A stretch of DNA of 22,090 nucleotides from a virus. Location of the stretch: the IMG/VR virus record IMGVR_UViG_3300032174_000063, positions 1-22,090 of that record, one strand, 5' to 3'. Positions 8,108 to 14,330 of the stretch are shown here, one piece after another. Both the position numbers and the translations under genes were made by a program. The notes below the pieces were generated by a model that was not told the DNA's origin, did no database searches, and worked only from the letters and a program-made list of their open reading frames with translations. Numbering within the stretch: the stretch's first letter is position 1; every line of letters begins with the position of its first letter.

Positions 8108-9124
8108 TCAAATGGCTACGAACGTAAACCCCGTGACAACTGTCGTGACCTTGGGTTTTGCAAGGACCAATTCCAACAGCGACAGCACCGCCCCGATAAA
8201 GCCGATCTGGTTGTTCGACAGCGTCGATTCGAACCCCGTGAACGCGAACGCAGCGCGCTCGTGGATATAGAACGCCAAATACCCGGTGTTGAGCAAGTAG
8301 AGCGTCCCTTCCGGCACGTACGGGTCCATATACACGGGGACACCGGAGACCATCAGCGCGCGGAACGCCGAGCGCGCGCCCCACGGCTCATCATCGAAGC
8401 CCTTCTCTGGCGTGATGACATAGGATTCGTTCGGCAGGTAGTCGTTCTGCAGCGTCTGCCAGGTCGCCGGGCCCATGAGCCCGAAGGTGGGAAGTTCCCC
8501 GCCGTACTTGAAGGTGCCGGTGATGTACTGGGCGACGAGCGCACGCGTGGGATTGACCGACCCCGCAGCGTAGCGCTTCGCCTTCAACCACGGATTCGTG
8601 GTGCGCGACTGGCCGCCGTAGAGGGTGGAGTTCGTGCCGTCATCGACCGCGGCCGGCAAGCCGATCACCTGCGTCACGTTCGAGACATTGTTGAGTAACG
8701 CGGTCGCGACCCCGTCGCAGTAGACGTTGCCGGCGTCATTCATGCGCGCCGCCAAGAGAGGGATGATCTCGTGGGCGTCCTGAATGAGTCCTTCAAATCC
8801 CAGATACGGGATAGGAATCACCGCGCCTTTGAGATTGAACTCGAGGTTGGTGATCGCGGGCTGAACAGCCGGCTGGTTGAACGATCCGTCGTAACCGACC
8901 CACTGAAGGTTGACGAACTGGGACCCCTGCGCCGGGATCGTGACCGAAGAGACGCCGCCCGAGGCGGGCTGAGAGTTGGCGATGAGCGCCGCGGTCAAGG
9001 GCGATGTGTTGTAGAGCTGGACCACCAGCTTTTTCACGAAGGCCCGGCGGACGATGAATTGTAACTCACCTCCTAGAGACCCCACTCCACCTGCAGGAAT
9101 TACACCAGTCCCGAGCTGAGGCAT
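8108..9124 (-). CDS. Major capsid (coat) protein
   Basis: The protein has 338 residues, ATG 9124-9122, with AAGGA upstream. It starts MPQLGTGVIPAGGVGSLGGE and has an alternating strand and helix pattern of a coat subunit: a conserved-looking AFVKKLVVQLYNTSPLTAAL helix, an extended AITNLEFNLKGAVIPIPYLG arm, a central LLAARMNDAGNVYCDGVATA helix and a C-terminal VPVYMDPYVPEGTLYLLNTG strand pair. The FGLMGPATWQTLQNDYLP then VSGVPVYMDP layout is common in HK97-fold coat proteins, where a domain repeats near the C-terminus. It follows a scaffold-like gene and is the only gene in the block with the expected size and composition. No delta-domain protease lies next to it, so a separate scaffold is the likely assembly route. 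Confidence 0.88.
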   Translation of the reverse strand: MPQLGTGVIPAGGVGSLGGELQFIVRRAFVKKLVVQLYNTSPLTAALIANSQPASGGVSSVTIPAQGSQFVNLQWVGYDGSFNQPAVQPAITNLEFNLKGAVIPIPYLGFEGLIQDAHEIIPLLAARMNDAGNVYCDGVATALLNNVSNVTQVIGLPAAVDDGTNSTLYGGQSRTTNPWLKAKRYAAGSVNPTRALVAQYITGTFKYGGELPTFGLMGPATWQTLQNDYLPNESYVITPEKGFDDEPWGARSAFRALMVSGVPVYMDPYVPEGTLYLLNTGYLAFYIHERAAFAFTGFESTLSNNQIGFIGAVLSLLELVLAKPKVTTVVTGFTFVAI

Positions 9125-9151
9125 GACAGAAACGTCCTTCTAAGTTGTCAG

Positions 9152-9178
9152 CGATTCACTTCTGTCAACAGTGAATCG
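9152..9178. promoter_or_regulatory. 9-bp inverted repeat (hairpin) in the leader of the capsid gene
   Basis: CGATTCACT (9152-9160) and AGTGAATCG (9170-9178) are perfect reverse complements around a 9-base loop. In the minus-strand transcript the hairpin lies between the scaffold stop codon and the capsid ribosome site. It has no following U-run, so it does not look like an intrinsic terminator. An RNA stabilising or processing element that raises capsid expression over scaffold is plausible. Confidence 0.6.
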
Positions 9179-9191
9179 TCGACGTGAAAAA

Positions 9192-9785
9192 TCAGTTCAG
9201 CTTCGCTCCACCTAACCCGGCCACCTTGCCTGAGGCGATTTCATTCCACGCCTTGTAGGCTTCATCCATCGCGACGCGCCCCAACGCGGCCTTGTTCCCA
9301 ATCCCTGGCCCCCACACGTCCTTTTCAGGCATCGTGTACGTCGGCGGCTGGAATGAGGCCGGGGTCGGCACGGCCGATGCCCGGCTCGCGAGGAACACCC
9401 GCGCGGCGGCGTCGTAGGTCGGAATCGGATTCTCCGCATCGACCATCAAGGCCTCGACGCCCTTCATGTCCTCATCGGACAACTTATATTTCGATTGCGT
9501 GGTAGCGCGATCCCGCTCGATGCGTTCGCGAATGCCCTTCTCCTGGATCTCCCGGCGCAACTTCGCGTTGTCCTCGCGTAGTTCGTTGATCGGCGCCATC
9601 AAGGCGTCCTTGTTGTCGATCTCGGGGATGGAGAGCTTCGGGTTGATCTTCTTGATGGCGCGCTGAATGGTTTCGCGCGTCTCAGGATTCGAGGTCAGAG
9701 AGTTCAGCAGCCCCACTTGGGATTCGAGGCCCCTGGCGTGCTCCACCAATTCGGGAACTGTGTAATCCTCAAGTGACTTAGCCAC
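9192..9785 (-). CDS. Scaffolding protein (head assembly)
   Basis: The protein has 197 residues and starts at GTG 9785-9783 with GGAGG five bases upstream. It is acidic and helical, with a strong coiled-coil stretch at about 60-95 (INELREDNAKLRREIQEKGI) rich in Glu/Arg/Lys. The C-terminal third is Pro-rich and ends in a helix with small and basic residues (ALGRVAMDEAYKAWNEIASG). Size, composition and location immediately before the major capsid gene are those of phage scaffolds, which bind the coat protein during procapsid assembly and are then removed. No protease motif is visible. The start overlaps the end of the upstream 61-residue gene by eight bases, so translation is coupled. Confidence 0.8.
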   Translation of the reverse strand: MAKSLEDYTVPELVEHARGLESQVGLLNSLTSNPETRETIQRAIKKINPKLSIPEIDNKDALMAPINELREDNAKLRREIQEKGIRERIERDRATTQSKYKLSDEDMKGVEALMVDAENPIPTYDAAARVFLASRASAVPTPASFQPPTYTMPEKDVWGPGIGNKAALGRVAMDEAYKAWNEIASGKVAGLGGAKLN

Positions 9786-9963
9786 GGCCGCCTCCGGGCT
9801 TGCTGATCGTCATCGGGTTTTTCTGCGCAATGCGCCCCGGTTTGTCGAGTCCGCCGTGCTCGGCGTAGCGCGGCTGGTTCACAATTTGGCCATTTTCTTT
9901 GGCCGGGTCCGTCGGCTTACGCAGTCCGCCGCCGCTGGAAGGTTCGAGGTAGCGAGTCGGCAC
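9778..9963 (-). CDS. 61-residue basic protein before the scaffold gene, unknown
   Basis: The start is GTG 9963-9961, with AAGGAG seven bases upstream. The product (MPTRYLEPSSGGGLRKPTDP, later KPGRIAQKNPMTISKPGGGR) is rich in Gly, Pro and Lys, appears unstructured and has no known domain. Its stop lies inside the scaffold gene, with an eight-base overlap. A role in head assembly is suggested only by location. It is short but has a good ribosome site and coupling on both sides, so it is probably real. Confidence 0.72.
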   Translation of the reverse strand: MPTRYLEPSSGGGLRKPTDPAKENGQIVNQPRYAEHGGLDKPGRIAQKNPMTISKPGGGRG

Positions 9964-9973
9964 GGGTAGCTCC

Positions 9974-10444
9974 TTACGCCGCCGCCGGGGCGGCTTGAGG
10001 TTTCTGTTGGCTCATCATCTTCATGAGTTGCTGCTGGACGTCCGTTCCGCCGCCCATCTGCGGCATGCGCTTGACCATTTGCATGACTTCGGCGGGCACT
10101 AGGTCGGAAGTATCACGCTTTCCCACCAAAGAGCCAAGGATTTTCAGTGCGGAGAGGATTTTCGCCCCTTCGGGGGACTCGGAGCCGAACGCCGGCAAGG
10201 CTTCCTCCAACATGTTGGTCGCAATATGGAGGTTGGTGTGCGCGGCGGTTTTGACCCCGCGCTTATCCTGTGGGGTGGACATCGGCGCGCCGCCGGGGGA
10301 CTGCCCCGGCCCTTGGGTACCGGCGGACGGTTGCGCACCAGGACCCCCCGCTCCCGGCATGGCGGACGGGGGCGGCGCGCCCATGGCGGGGCCTTGACCA
10401 CCGCCTTGCATCGCGCGCTGCATCACGGCGGGAGGGACGCTCAC
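9974..10444 (-). CDS. 156-residue head-morphogenesis-block protein, unknown function
   Basis: The start is GTG 10444-10442, which overlaps the TGA of the tiny ORF before it (GTGA), with GAGG five bases upstream. The first 55 residues are low-complexity Pro/Gly/Ala/Gln (PGAGGPGAQPSAG). Residues about 60-135 form an amphipathic helical region (LHIATNMLEEALPAFG, AKILSALKILGSLVGKRDTS, PAEVMQMVKRMPQMGG). It ends with Gln/Ala. No enzyme or DNA-binding motif is visible. Such proteins between portal and scaffold are frequent in this type of phage and usually unannotated. It could be a minor scaffold or a portal accessory factor; neither is shown by sequence. Confidence 0.8.
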   Translation of the reverse strand: MSVPPAVMQRAMQGGGQGPAMGAPPPSAMPGAGGPGAQPSAGTQGPGQSPGGAPMSTPQDKRGVKTAAHTNLHIATNMLEEALPAFGSESPEGAKILSALKILGSLVGKRDTSDLVPAEVMQMVKRMPQMGGGTDVQQQLMKMMSQQKPQAAPAAA

Positions 10445-10539
10445 ACGCGCCTCGACTTGCGTCCGCGACGCTTGTAGCCGTGATGGCCGGAGGCGTCACA
10501 CACGCTTGGAGGGCTTGCGGCGCTGTTGATTGCGCGCAT
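10441..10539 (-). CDS. Tiny basic protein, 32 residues, coupled to the downstream gene
   Basis: ATG 10539-10537 is preceded by GGAGG, which lies within the repeat shared with the preceding ORF. The product begins MRAINSAASPPSVCDASGHH and ends GYKRRGRKSRRV. Its TGA overlaps the GTG start of the 156-residue gene (GTGA), the usual spacing for real genes in this genome. The C-terminus is strongly basic, with eight Arg/Lys in the last twelve residues. It could bind nucleic acid or a negatively charged virion surface. No family is recognised and no homology is claimed. Confidence 0.6.
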   Translation of the reverse strand: MRAINSAASPPSVCDASGHHGYKRRGRKSRRV

Positions 10540-10609
10540 GCCGACCTCCGCCGCCGCGCTTGCCCGCGGGGAGGACGGCATTATCCTTGGCGTTGTCGTT
10601 TTCGGGCAT
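10496..10609 (-). CDS. Tiny basic protein, 37 residues, copy B of a duplicated VLPAGKRGGGGR motif
   Basis: ATG 10609-10607 has GGAGGT four bases upstream, inside the codons for Gly-Gly-Gly-Gly-Arg of the previous ORF. The product reads MPENDNAKDNAVLPAGKRGG then GGRHARNQQRRKPSKRV. The block VLPAGKRGGGGR[HY]AR is shared with the preceding ORF. Codon differences between the two copies are mostly silent (CTC/TTG, GCG/GCC, GGC/GGT, CAG/CAA), which suggests both are translated. The frame could be read further upstream, but that would cover the ribosome site of the 11-residue ORF, so the ATG with a Shine-Dalgarno sequence is preferred. The function is unknown; the Arg/Gly-rich end suggests nucleic-acid binding. 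Confidence 0.62.
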   Translation of the reverse strand: MPENDNAKDNAVLPAGKRGGGGRHARNQQRRKPSKRV

Positions 10610-10640
10610 ACCGACCTCCGCCGCCGCGCTTACCGGCGGG
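10541..10640. repeat. Two 30-base direct repeats, 70 bases apart, in the tiny-ORF cluster
   Basis: Copies at 10541-10570 and 10611-10640 match at 28 of 30 bases, and similarity continues a little further on both sides. The two mismatches fall on third codon positions of the frames at 10581-10697 and 10496-10609. On the minus strand each copy contains GGCGGAGGTCGG, which encodes Gly/Arg and also acts as the ribosome site for an ATG just after it. The 70-base offset is not a multiple of three, so each copy is in a different frame. Confidence 0.85.
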
Positions 10641-10697
10641 CAATACTTGAGTGGGGAACAGCGGCGAGCACGACCCGCCGCCGGTGGGGAAAGGCAT
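10581..10697 (-). CDS. Tiny basic protein, 38 residues, copy A of the duplicated VLPAGKRGGGGR motif
   Basis: ATG 10697-10695 lies four bases after the stop of the 11-residue ORF. The product begins MPFPTGGGSCSPLFPTQ and ends LPAGKRGGGGRYARKRQRQG. No clear Shine-Dalgarno sequence precedes it, so coupling to the ORF before it would be needed. The evidence that it is translated is the C-terminal block shared with the next ORF, with silent differences. The C-terminus is Arg/Lys/Gln-rich, and the N-terminal half is neutral and Pro/Gly-rich. An alternative view is that this frame is an older version of the gene now decaying. Function is unknown. Confidence 0.5.
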   Translation of the reverse strand: MPFPTGGGSCSPLFPTQVLPAGKRGGGGRYARKRQRQG

Positions 10698-10701
10698 GGG
10701 C

Positions 10702-10737
10702 CTACTTCCGCTTGTGACGCCGACGATGCCGAGCCAT
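10702..10737 (-). CDS. Eleven-residue basic peptide MARHRRRHKRK
   Basis: ATG 10737-10735 is preceded by AAGGAG seven bases upstream (CAAGGAGATGACA), one of the best ribosome sites in the block, yet the frame closes after eleven codons with TAG. The product has eight Arg/Lys and two His in eleven residues. It could be a real micro-peptide, a translation-initiation device feeding the next ORF four bases downstream, or the remnant of a longer gene broken by a frameshift. The composition matches the neighbouring tiny ORFs. Confidence 0.5.
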   Translation of the reverse strand: MARHRRRHKRK

Positions 10738-10791
10738 TGTCATCTCCTTGCGTGAGAGAGGCCGCTTTTTGACGGAGCAACCACTACCGTA

Positions 10792-10950
10792 TCAACTGCG
10801 AGAACTTTTCGAGCGTGAGCTTTTGCCGCGCGCCATGCGAATGTGGTACTTGCCTGAAGGGCCGTGATTGAAATTGCGCTTGAAGGCGTGACCCGGTTGG
10901 TGACCGCCGGCGGCGGACTTGGCTCGATCAATGCGTTTGAGTCCGTCCAT
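10792..10950 (-). CDS. Small basic protein, 52 residues, directly after portal
   Basis: ATG 10950-10948 immediately follows the TAA of the portal gene, with AAGGA nine bases upstream. The product reads MDGLKRIDRAKSAAGGHQPG, continues HAFKRNFNHGPSGKYHIRMA and ends RGKSSRSKSSRS. It is rich in Lys, Arg, His and Ser, and its SR-type tail resembles a nucleic-acid-binding tail. No known domain is seen. The tight join to portal and the good ribosome site make it a likely real gene. It opens the cluster of tiny basic ORFs that runs to 10441. Confidence 0.7.
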   Translation of the reverse strand: MDGLKRIDRAKSAAGGHQPGHAFKRNFNHGPSGKYHIRMARGKSSRSKSSRS

Positions 10951-12639
10951 TTACGGTTTTCCTTTGGGGGGTCGTCCGCCTTGGGCCATCATCTGCAATT
11001 CCAACTGCTTCGCCTCGGCTTCCTGCTTCTCGATGACTTTAAGCCGTTCCTTCAACTCTTGCAAGTTGGGCGGATCGTACATATCGAGGAGCGTCGCACG
11101 ATCGATCGCCTTGGCCTCGTGCAAGGTGGTCGCGTCGTGCTTGCGGTCCTCGACGAAAATGGGGCTGGAGGAGTGCCCGTCGACCTTCACCTCGTAGTCG
11201 CGCGTGAACTGCTCAGCGGTGAAGGGGATGAGTTTCCCGTCGATCAGTGCCTGGAAGCGTTGCTCGCTGTGATCTTGCGTTAAGCGCAGGATGAGCCCGG
11301 CGACTTCCTCGGCGCATTCTTCCGCCGCGATCGCGCGCTCCTTCGGGCGACTCGATCCCAACCGCGCCATCAAGTCCGCTTGGCCGCGCGAGCGCACGCC
11401 GGGCTCGCCCTTGCCTTGCAGCACATGCCCCAATCCCGCCTGGTCGTCGAACATGGTGTCGATCTGCGCGACTTCGGCGAAGATATCAGTCGGCATCTCG
11501 GGCGCGTGCACGTCGACCTTGCCCGTCGGCACCGCGCTCGACAAGCGGCTCCCCGAGGTGCCGTACGCTTGGAACTTCTCGTCCTGGATGCCGCCCATGC
11601 CGATCATCGTCATCGGCGGATTGACTTGTTTCGCCAAGAGCGCGCGGATCTCGTAGGTGCGCTGCGTGCGCCACTCCTGCAGCCACGTGAGCCGAGCGAC
11701 GAACGAGCCGCCCCAAAAGTAATCGTAGAGGTTGAACTCCGGGATCACCTTGACGAACGGGCCAATGCCCTTCACATGCCCCATCCAGCGCGAGGGGCGA
11801 TCGTAGATCACCACCTCCGGAGCAGCGCGCGTCACCACTTGATAGTCGTCCTGCTCGTCATCCCAGACGTAGAGATCGCACATGTCGATCAAATCCGCCT
11901 CGACGTGCGGTGAGTAGTCGTAGGAGGGTCCGCGCCCGCCGCCGCCTAGCCCTGAGTCCACGCCCGACATCGCGCCGGGGATCGCGGTCGACACCGCGAG
12001 CCCGCCGACGGGCGAGCCGATCAACAGGCGCGACAGCCCGCTCGACAACGGCGGCAGGTTATCGGTGCGCGACTGACCGACGCGCGCCATGATCGAGTCC
12101 TTGCGCGGGTTACCGGTCAAGTTGTGCGCGAGCTGCGTCTTGGTGATGGTGTAGTGGTGGGTGAACGCTTCCTGATCGGAGAGTTCCGGGAAATCCTCCC
12201 GGAGCACGCCGAACTGGTGCGGCTCGACGAGATAGGAGCGAAAGCGGTTATTGACCCACATGCCCTTCATCAGCATGCAGCCGAAGACTTGGCTCCAGCG
12301 CAGCGCCATCCCAAAGAGGATGTGGGTTTTGCTGACCCGCCACTGCTCGGTGACCTCCTTCGCGAGCGGCACGGCTTTCGCGATGTCATCGTGCGGCGCT
12401 TCGGTGCCCAAGTGCAGCGAGAAGCGCAGCGTGTCGGGCGAGTAAATGAAACTTGAGAGCGTTTCGACCGTGCTGCCGATCTTGTTGTAGGGCGCGCCCT
12501 TCGCGTCCGCGCTACCAAACAGGTAGTAGTTCCTCAACACCTGATAGAAGTTGAACCGATCAGTGCGCGAGGCCGTGCATTGGCGCACCAGCTCATCGTA
12601 GAGCGCGCTGCGTTCGCCTAAGTCTGCGGGGAGTTTCAC
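10951..12639 (-). CDS. Portal protein
   Basis: The protein has 562 residues and starts at GTG 12639-12637, overlapping the upstream stop (GTGA). Portal features are the N-terminal NFYQVLRNYYLFGSADAKG region, THILFGMALRWSQVFGCMLM (stem-side helix region), a wing-like beta domain (YVWDDEQDDYQVVTRAAPEV), the conserved-looking IGPFVKVIPEFNLYDYFWGG, then WLQEWRTQRTYEIRALLAKQ and a helical C-terminus with VLQGKGEPGVRSRGQADLMA. It ends in a charged, Gln/Lys/Pro-rich tail. Twelve copies would form the DNA channel at one head vertex and contact the terminase and adaptor. Length, the order terminase-portal-scaffold-capsid and the sequence pattern support the call. Confidence 0.9.
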   Translation of the reverse strand: MKLPADLGERSALYDELVRQCTASRTDRFNFYQVLRNYYLFGSADAKGAPYNKIGSTVETLSSFIYSPDTLRFSLHLGTEAPHDDIAKAVPLAKEVTEQWRVSKTHILFGMALRWSQVFGCMLMKGMWVNNRFRSYLVEPHQFGVLREDFPELSDQEAFTHHYTITKTQLAHNLTGNPRKDSIMARVGQSRTDNLPPLSSGLSRLLIGSPVGGLAVSTAIPGAMSGVDSGLGGGGRGPSYDYSPHVEADLIDMCDLYVWDDEQDDYQVVTRAAPEVVIYDRPSRWMGHVKGIGPFVKVIPEFNLYDYFWGGSFVARLTWLQEWRTQRTYEIRALLAKQVNPPMTMIGMGGIQDEKFQAYGTSGSRLSSAVPTGKVDVHAPEMPTDIFAEVAQIDTMFDDQAGLGHVLQGKGEPGVRSRGQADLMARLGSSRPKERAIAAEECAEEVAGLILRLTQDHSEQRFQALIDGKLIPFTAEQFTRDYEVKVDGHSSSPIFVEDRKHDATTLHEAKAIDRATLLDMYDPPNLQELKERLKVIEKQEAEAKQLELQMMAQGGRPPKGKP

Positions 12640-13142
12640 ACGGTGAGCGCTTGGGCTTTCACATCCGCGCCCTTCTCGCCCTTGAACGCCGTGACTTCGC
12701 CCGCTTTCGGCAAGCGGCGCCGCGTGATCCCCGCCTCCGTCGCGGCTTCCCGCATGCCGTTGTTGCGATCGAGCCTGAGTTGCCCCGAGCCGTCGCGTTT
12801 ATCGACGATGAGCGGTTTCGCGGCGAGGCCGGTTAACTCGGCGAACGAGTGGCCCATGACCTTTTTGCAATTATCGCCCCACAAGAGTTCCTGCCCCACG
12901 GGCGCGCGCCCCGCGAAGGAGGTGTCGCCGGCCTTCGCGCTCTTCCAATCGTCCACCTGGTACATGTCGGCGGACTTGCGCATGCCGGCATCGAAGCGCT
13001 TGCGAAATTGCGAGCCGATGGTGACGGGGGTGAGGAACACCTGGGTCACCGCTTCGCTCAAGCAGCCGTTTTCTGGGCAGATGGGGTGCGAGCCCTCGAA
13101 CGGGCCGTGCAGAATGCACTCGAATTCTTTCACTACTCCCAT
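12636..13142 (-). CDS. 168-residue Cys/His protein upstream of portal, unknown function
   Basis: I choose ATG 13142-13140 because AGAGGTGA lies just upstream, embedded in the end of the preceding gene; the frame is open further but upstream codons look random. The N-terminus has Cys9, His12, His19, Cys22 and Cys27 (FECILHGPFEGSHPICPENG), a likely zinc-binding knuckle. The rest is basic with no known domain (FRKRFDAGMRKSADMYQVDD, AGITRRRLPKAGEVTAFKGE). Proteins opening with C-x2-H-G-x-F-E and a C-P-x-x-x-C pair are common beside portal genes in related phages, with no assigned role. Zinc binding is an inference. Confidence 0.8.
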   Translation of the reverse strand: MGVVKEFECILHGPFEGSHPICPENGCLSEAVTQVFLTPVTIGSQFRKRFDAGMRKSADMYQVDDWKSAKAGDTSFAGRAPVGQELLWGDNCKKVMGHSFAELTGLAAKPLIVDKRDGSGQLRLDRNNGMREAATEAGITRRRLPKAGEVTAFKGEKGADVKAQALTV

Positions 13143-13146
13143 ATCG

Positions 13147-13572
13147 TCACCTCTTGAACGCCAGTACGACCGCGTCAAGAGTAGCGCGCTCAGTGGGGGA
13201 ATATCGATGCGTACATGAACCACCCACTTTCATGAGCCGCCTGACCACTAGGCCCTGTTCGGCTTTGTCTCGTTTCAGGATGAGATACGGCAACATATCT
13301 TCAAGTGCCCACCCTACTGCCCGGCCTCCTATAACCCACTTCCAAATCATCCGATCTCGACCGTAACCGGAATTTTTGTAACGCCCAAGAGTGCCACCGT
13401 AAAATCGACGGAATATCTCAAGGGGGCGCGGATCGACTTGTGAAATTTGAATTTGCACTCTATGCCATTTCTTACGAACACGAAAAACACATACGCTACC
13501 TTCGCCGTCGAAGAATCCAGCGAAGTATGCGGCTTGTTCCGGTGTCACTGATTGTCTTTGAATCACGCTCAC
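13147..13572 (-). CDS. LAGLIDADG-type homing endonuclease, single motif
   Basis: The protein has 141 residues. GTG 13572-13570 overlaps the stop of the gene before (GTGA). The motif AAYFAGFFDGEGSVCV (about residues 14-29) is the LAGLIDADG signature, with the acidic Asp/Glu expected to bind metal. One motif and short length imply action as a homodimer. A beta-rich part (VQIQISQVDPRPLEIFRRFY) and a basic helix (PYLILKRDKAEQGLVVRRLM) follow. Its last codons (AAG AGG TGA) double as the ribosome site of the next gene. Free-standing endonucleases of this type spread by cutting phage DNA lacking them; no intron or intein was recognised around it. Confidence 0.9.
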   Translation of the reverse strand: MSVIQRQSVTPEQAAYFAGFFDGEGSVCVFRVRKKWHRVQIQISQVDPRPLEIFRRFYGGTLGRYKNSGYGRDRMIWKWVIGGRAVGWALEDMLPYLILKRDKAEQGLVVRRLMKVGGSCTHRYSPTERATLDAVVLAFKR

Positions 13573-14027
13573 TTCGTGAACCTCAAGCCCAGCGTTTCTC
13601 GATCGATTGTCATGGTTATCTGCCGCGATCGGGCTTGCGTGCCCGGCGCGGGTGCCATTTGCGCCAGCCCCGACTCATAGCGCCCCACCAGCCGCCAGGT
13701 GTCCCCGACGCGCGCTTTCAAGAGCGTCCCAGCATCGAGCCCATGGAAGAAGCGCGAGAAGTCCCGTTGCCGCTCGGGCGGTAAGGGCACGGCCTTGCGC
13801 GGCGGCGGGCGCGTGACCAGCCGGTGGCGAGAGCGGGGCATCTGCGGGAACCACATCAGCACCTCGTTGTGGGTGCAGCCAATATAGCGCGTGACGTCGC
13901 TCAAGCGCAAAACGGCGTTGTGGGGGTTGTCGGGAGGGAGTTCGGCGCGCAGGTGCGCTTCGCCCGCGCGGATTTTAGCTAACCGTTCGCCGATCTCGGC
14001 CACGGAGAGGAGGTCAGGGGGAACCAT
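13569..14027 (-). CDS. 152-residue protein with HTH-like segment, unknown
   Basis: ATG 14027-14025 is the only usable start in this frame, since a stop lies upstream, and it has no ribosome site of its own. It lies inside a 24-codon ORF that has a perfect one, so translation is probably coupled. Residues about 40-60 (LRLSDVTRYIGCTHNEVLMW) look like a helix-turn-helix. The rest is basic and Pro/Arg-rich (LVTRPPPRKAVPLPPERQRD) with a C-terminal beta stretch (ARSRQITMTIDRETLGLRFT). No family is recognised. It may be a DNA-binding or assembly factor in the late operon. Confidence 0.72.
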   Translation of the reverse strand: MVPPDLLSVAEIGERLAKIRAGEAHLRAELPPDNPHNAVLRLSDVTRYIGCTHNEVLMWFPQMPRSRHRLVTRPPPRKAVPLPPERQRDFSRFFHGLDAGTLLKARVGDTWRLVGRYESGLAQMAPAPGTQARSRQITMTIDRETLGLRFTK

Positions 14028-14088
14028 CGCGTGTTGTCTGCCGGATGCGCGGCCCCCGGACGTTCATGGCTGGAGTTGGGTCCGGCAT
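14014..14088 (-). CDS. Tiny leader ORF (24 residues) with a perfect Shine-Dalgarno
   Basis: ATG 14088-14086 is the start, with the product MPDPTPAMNVRGPRIRQTTR followed by DGSP. AAGGAGGTGA ends six bases before the ATG. The stop at 14016-14014 lies just past the start of the 152-residue gene (14027), so ribosomes finishing this ORF can re-initiate there. A 38-codon ORF in another frame starts at the ATG nearer the site but is less well spaced. The peptide is probably a coupling device rather than a folded product. Confidence 0.5.
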   Translation of the reverse strand: MPDPTPAMNVRGPRIRQTTRDGSP

Positions 14089-14094
14089 GGCGCA

Positions 14095-14104
14095 TCACCT
14101 CCTT
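14095..14104 (-). promoter_or_regulatory. Perfect ribosome-binding site AAGGAGGTGA
   Basis: On the minus strand AAGGAGGTGA follows directly after the TAA of the 73-residue gene. It is complementary to the 16S anti-Shine-Dalgarno over its whole length. It serves the 24-codon ORF and, by coupling, the 152-residue gene. Confidence 0.75.
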
Positions 14105-14326
14105 TTACAAAGTGCCGAGTCCTGGGCTGATCGGATGCCCGCCGAAGATCAAATTGACTGCCTCGTCGACCAGATAGGTACCGTGGGTACGGAAATAGAA
14201 CTCGACCTCCATGAACAAATCGGAGTCGATGACGGTCGGTACACCCGTGGGCGGAGGGGCCTTGCGGTGAAGTTGCACCCGCAGTTGCGCGACACGGCGG
14301 GGCGGCATGCGGATTTCGGTTTCCAT
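14105..14326 (-). CDS. 73-residue protein after terminase, unknown
   Basis: ATG 14326-14324 lies four bases after the terminase stop, with a GAGGGGG sequence about eight bases upstream. The product begins METEIRMPPRRVAQLRVQLH and continues with IDSDLFMEVEFYFRTHGTYL and VDEAVNLIFGG. It has a basic N-terminus, then a strand-helix pattern. No domain is recognised. Position between terminase and portal suggests a packaging or head accessory protein, unproven. Confidence 0.7.
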   Translation of the reverse strand: METEIRMPPRRVAQLRVQLHRKAPPPTGVPTVIDSDLFMEVEFYFRTHGTYLVDEAVNLIFGGHPISPGLGTL

Positions 14327-14330
14327 CAGG

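Noticed and set aside
7718-8698. Plus-strand frame with hydrophobic stretches across the HNH and capsid genes
   Set aside because: Hydrophobicity comes from reading AT-richer HNH DNA backwards; it crosses an intergenic boundary and overlaps two solid genes.
9140-9169. Minus-strand TTGACA in the capsid leader as a promoter
   Set aside because: The base run 16-18 positions downstream (ACTTAG) does not resemble a -10 box, and the element lies in the hairpin loop.
10496-10780. 94-codon version of the copy B tiny ORF
   Set aside because: The extension begins upstream of the ribosome site of the 11-codon ORF and gives low-complexity residues; the ATG with GGAGGT is better.
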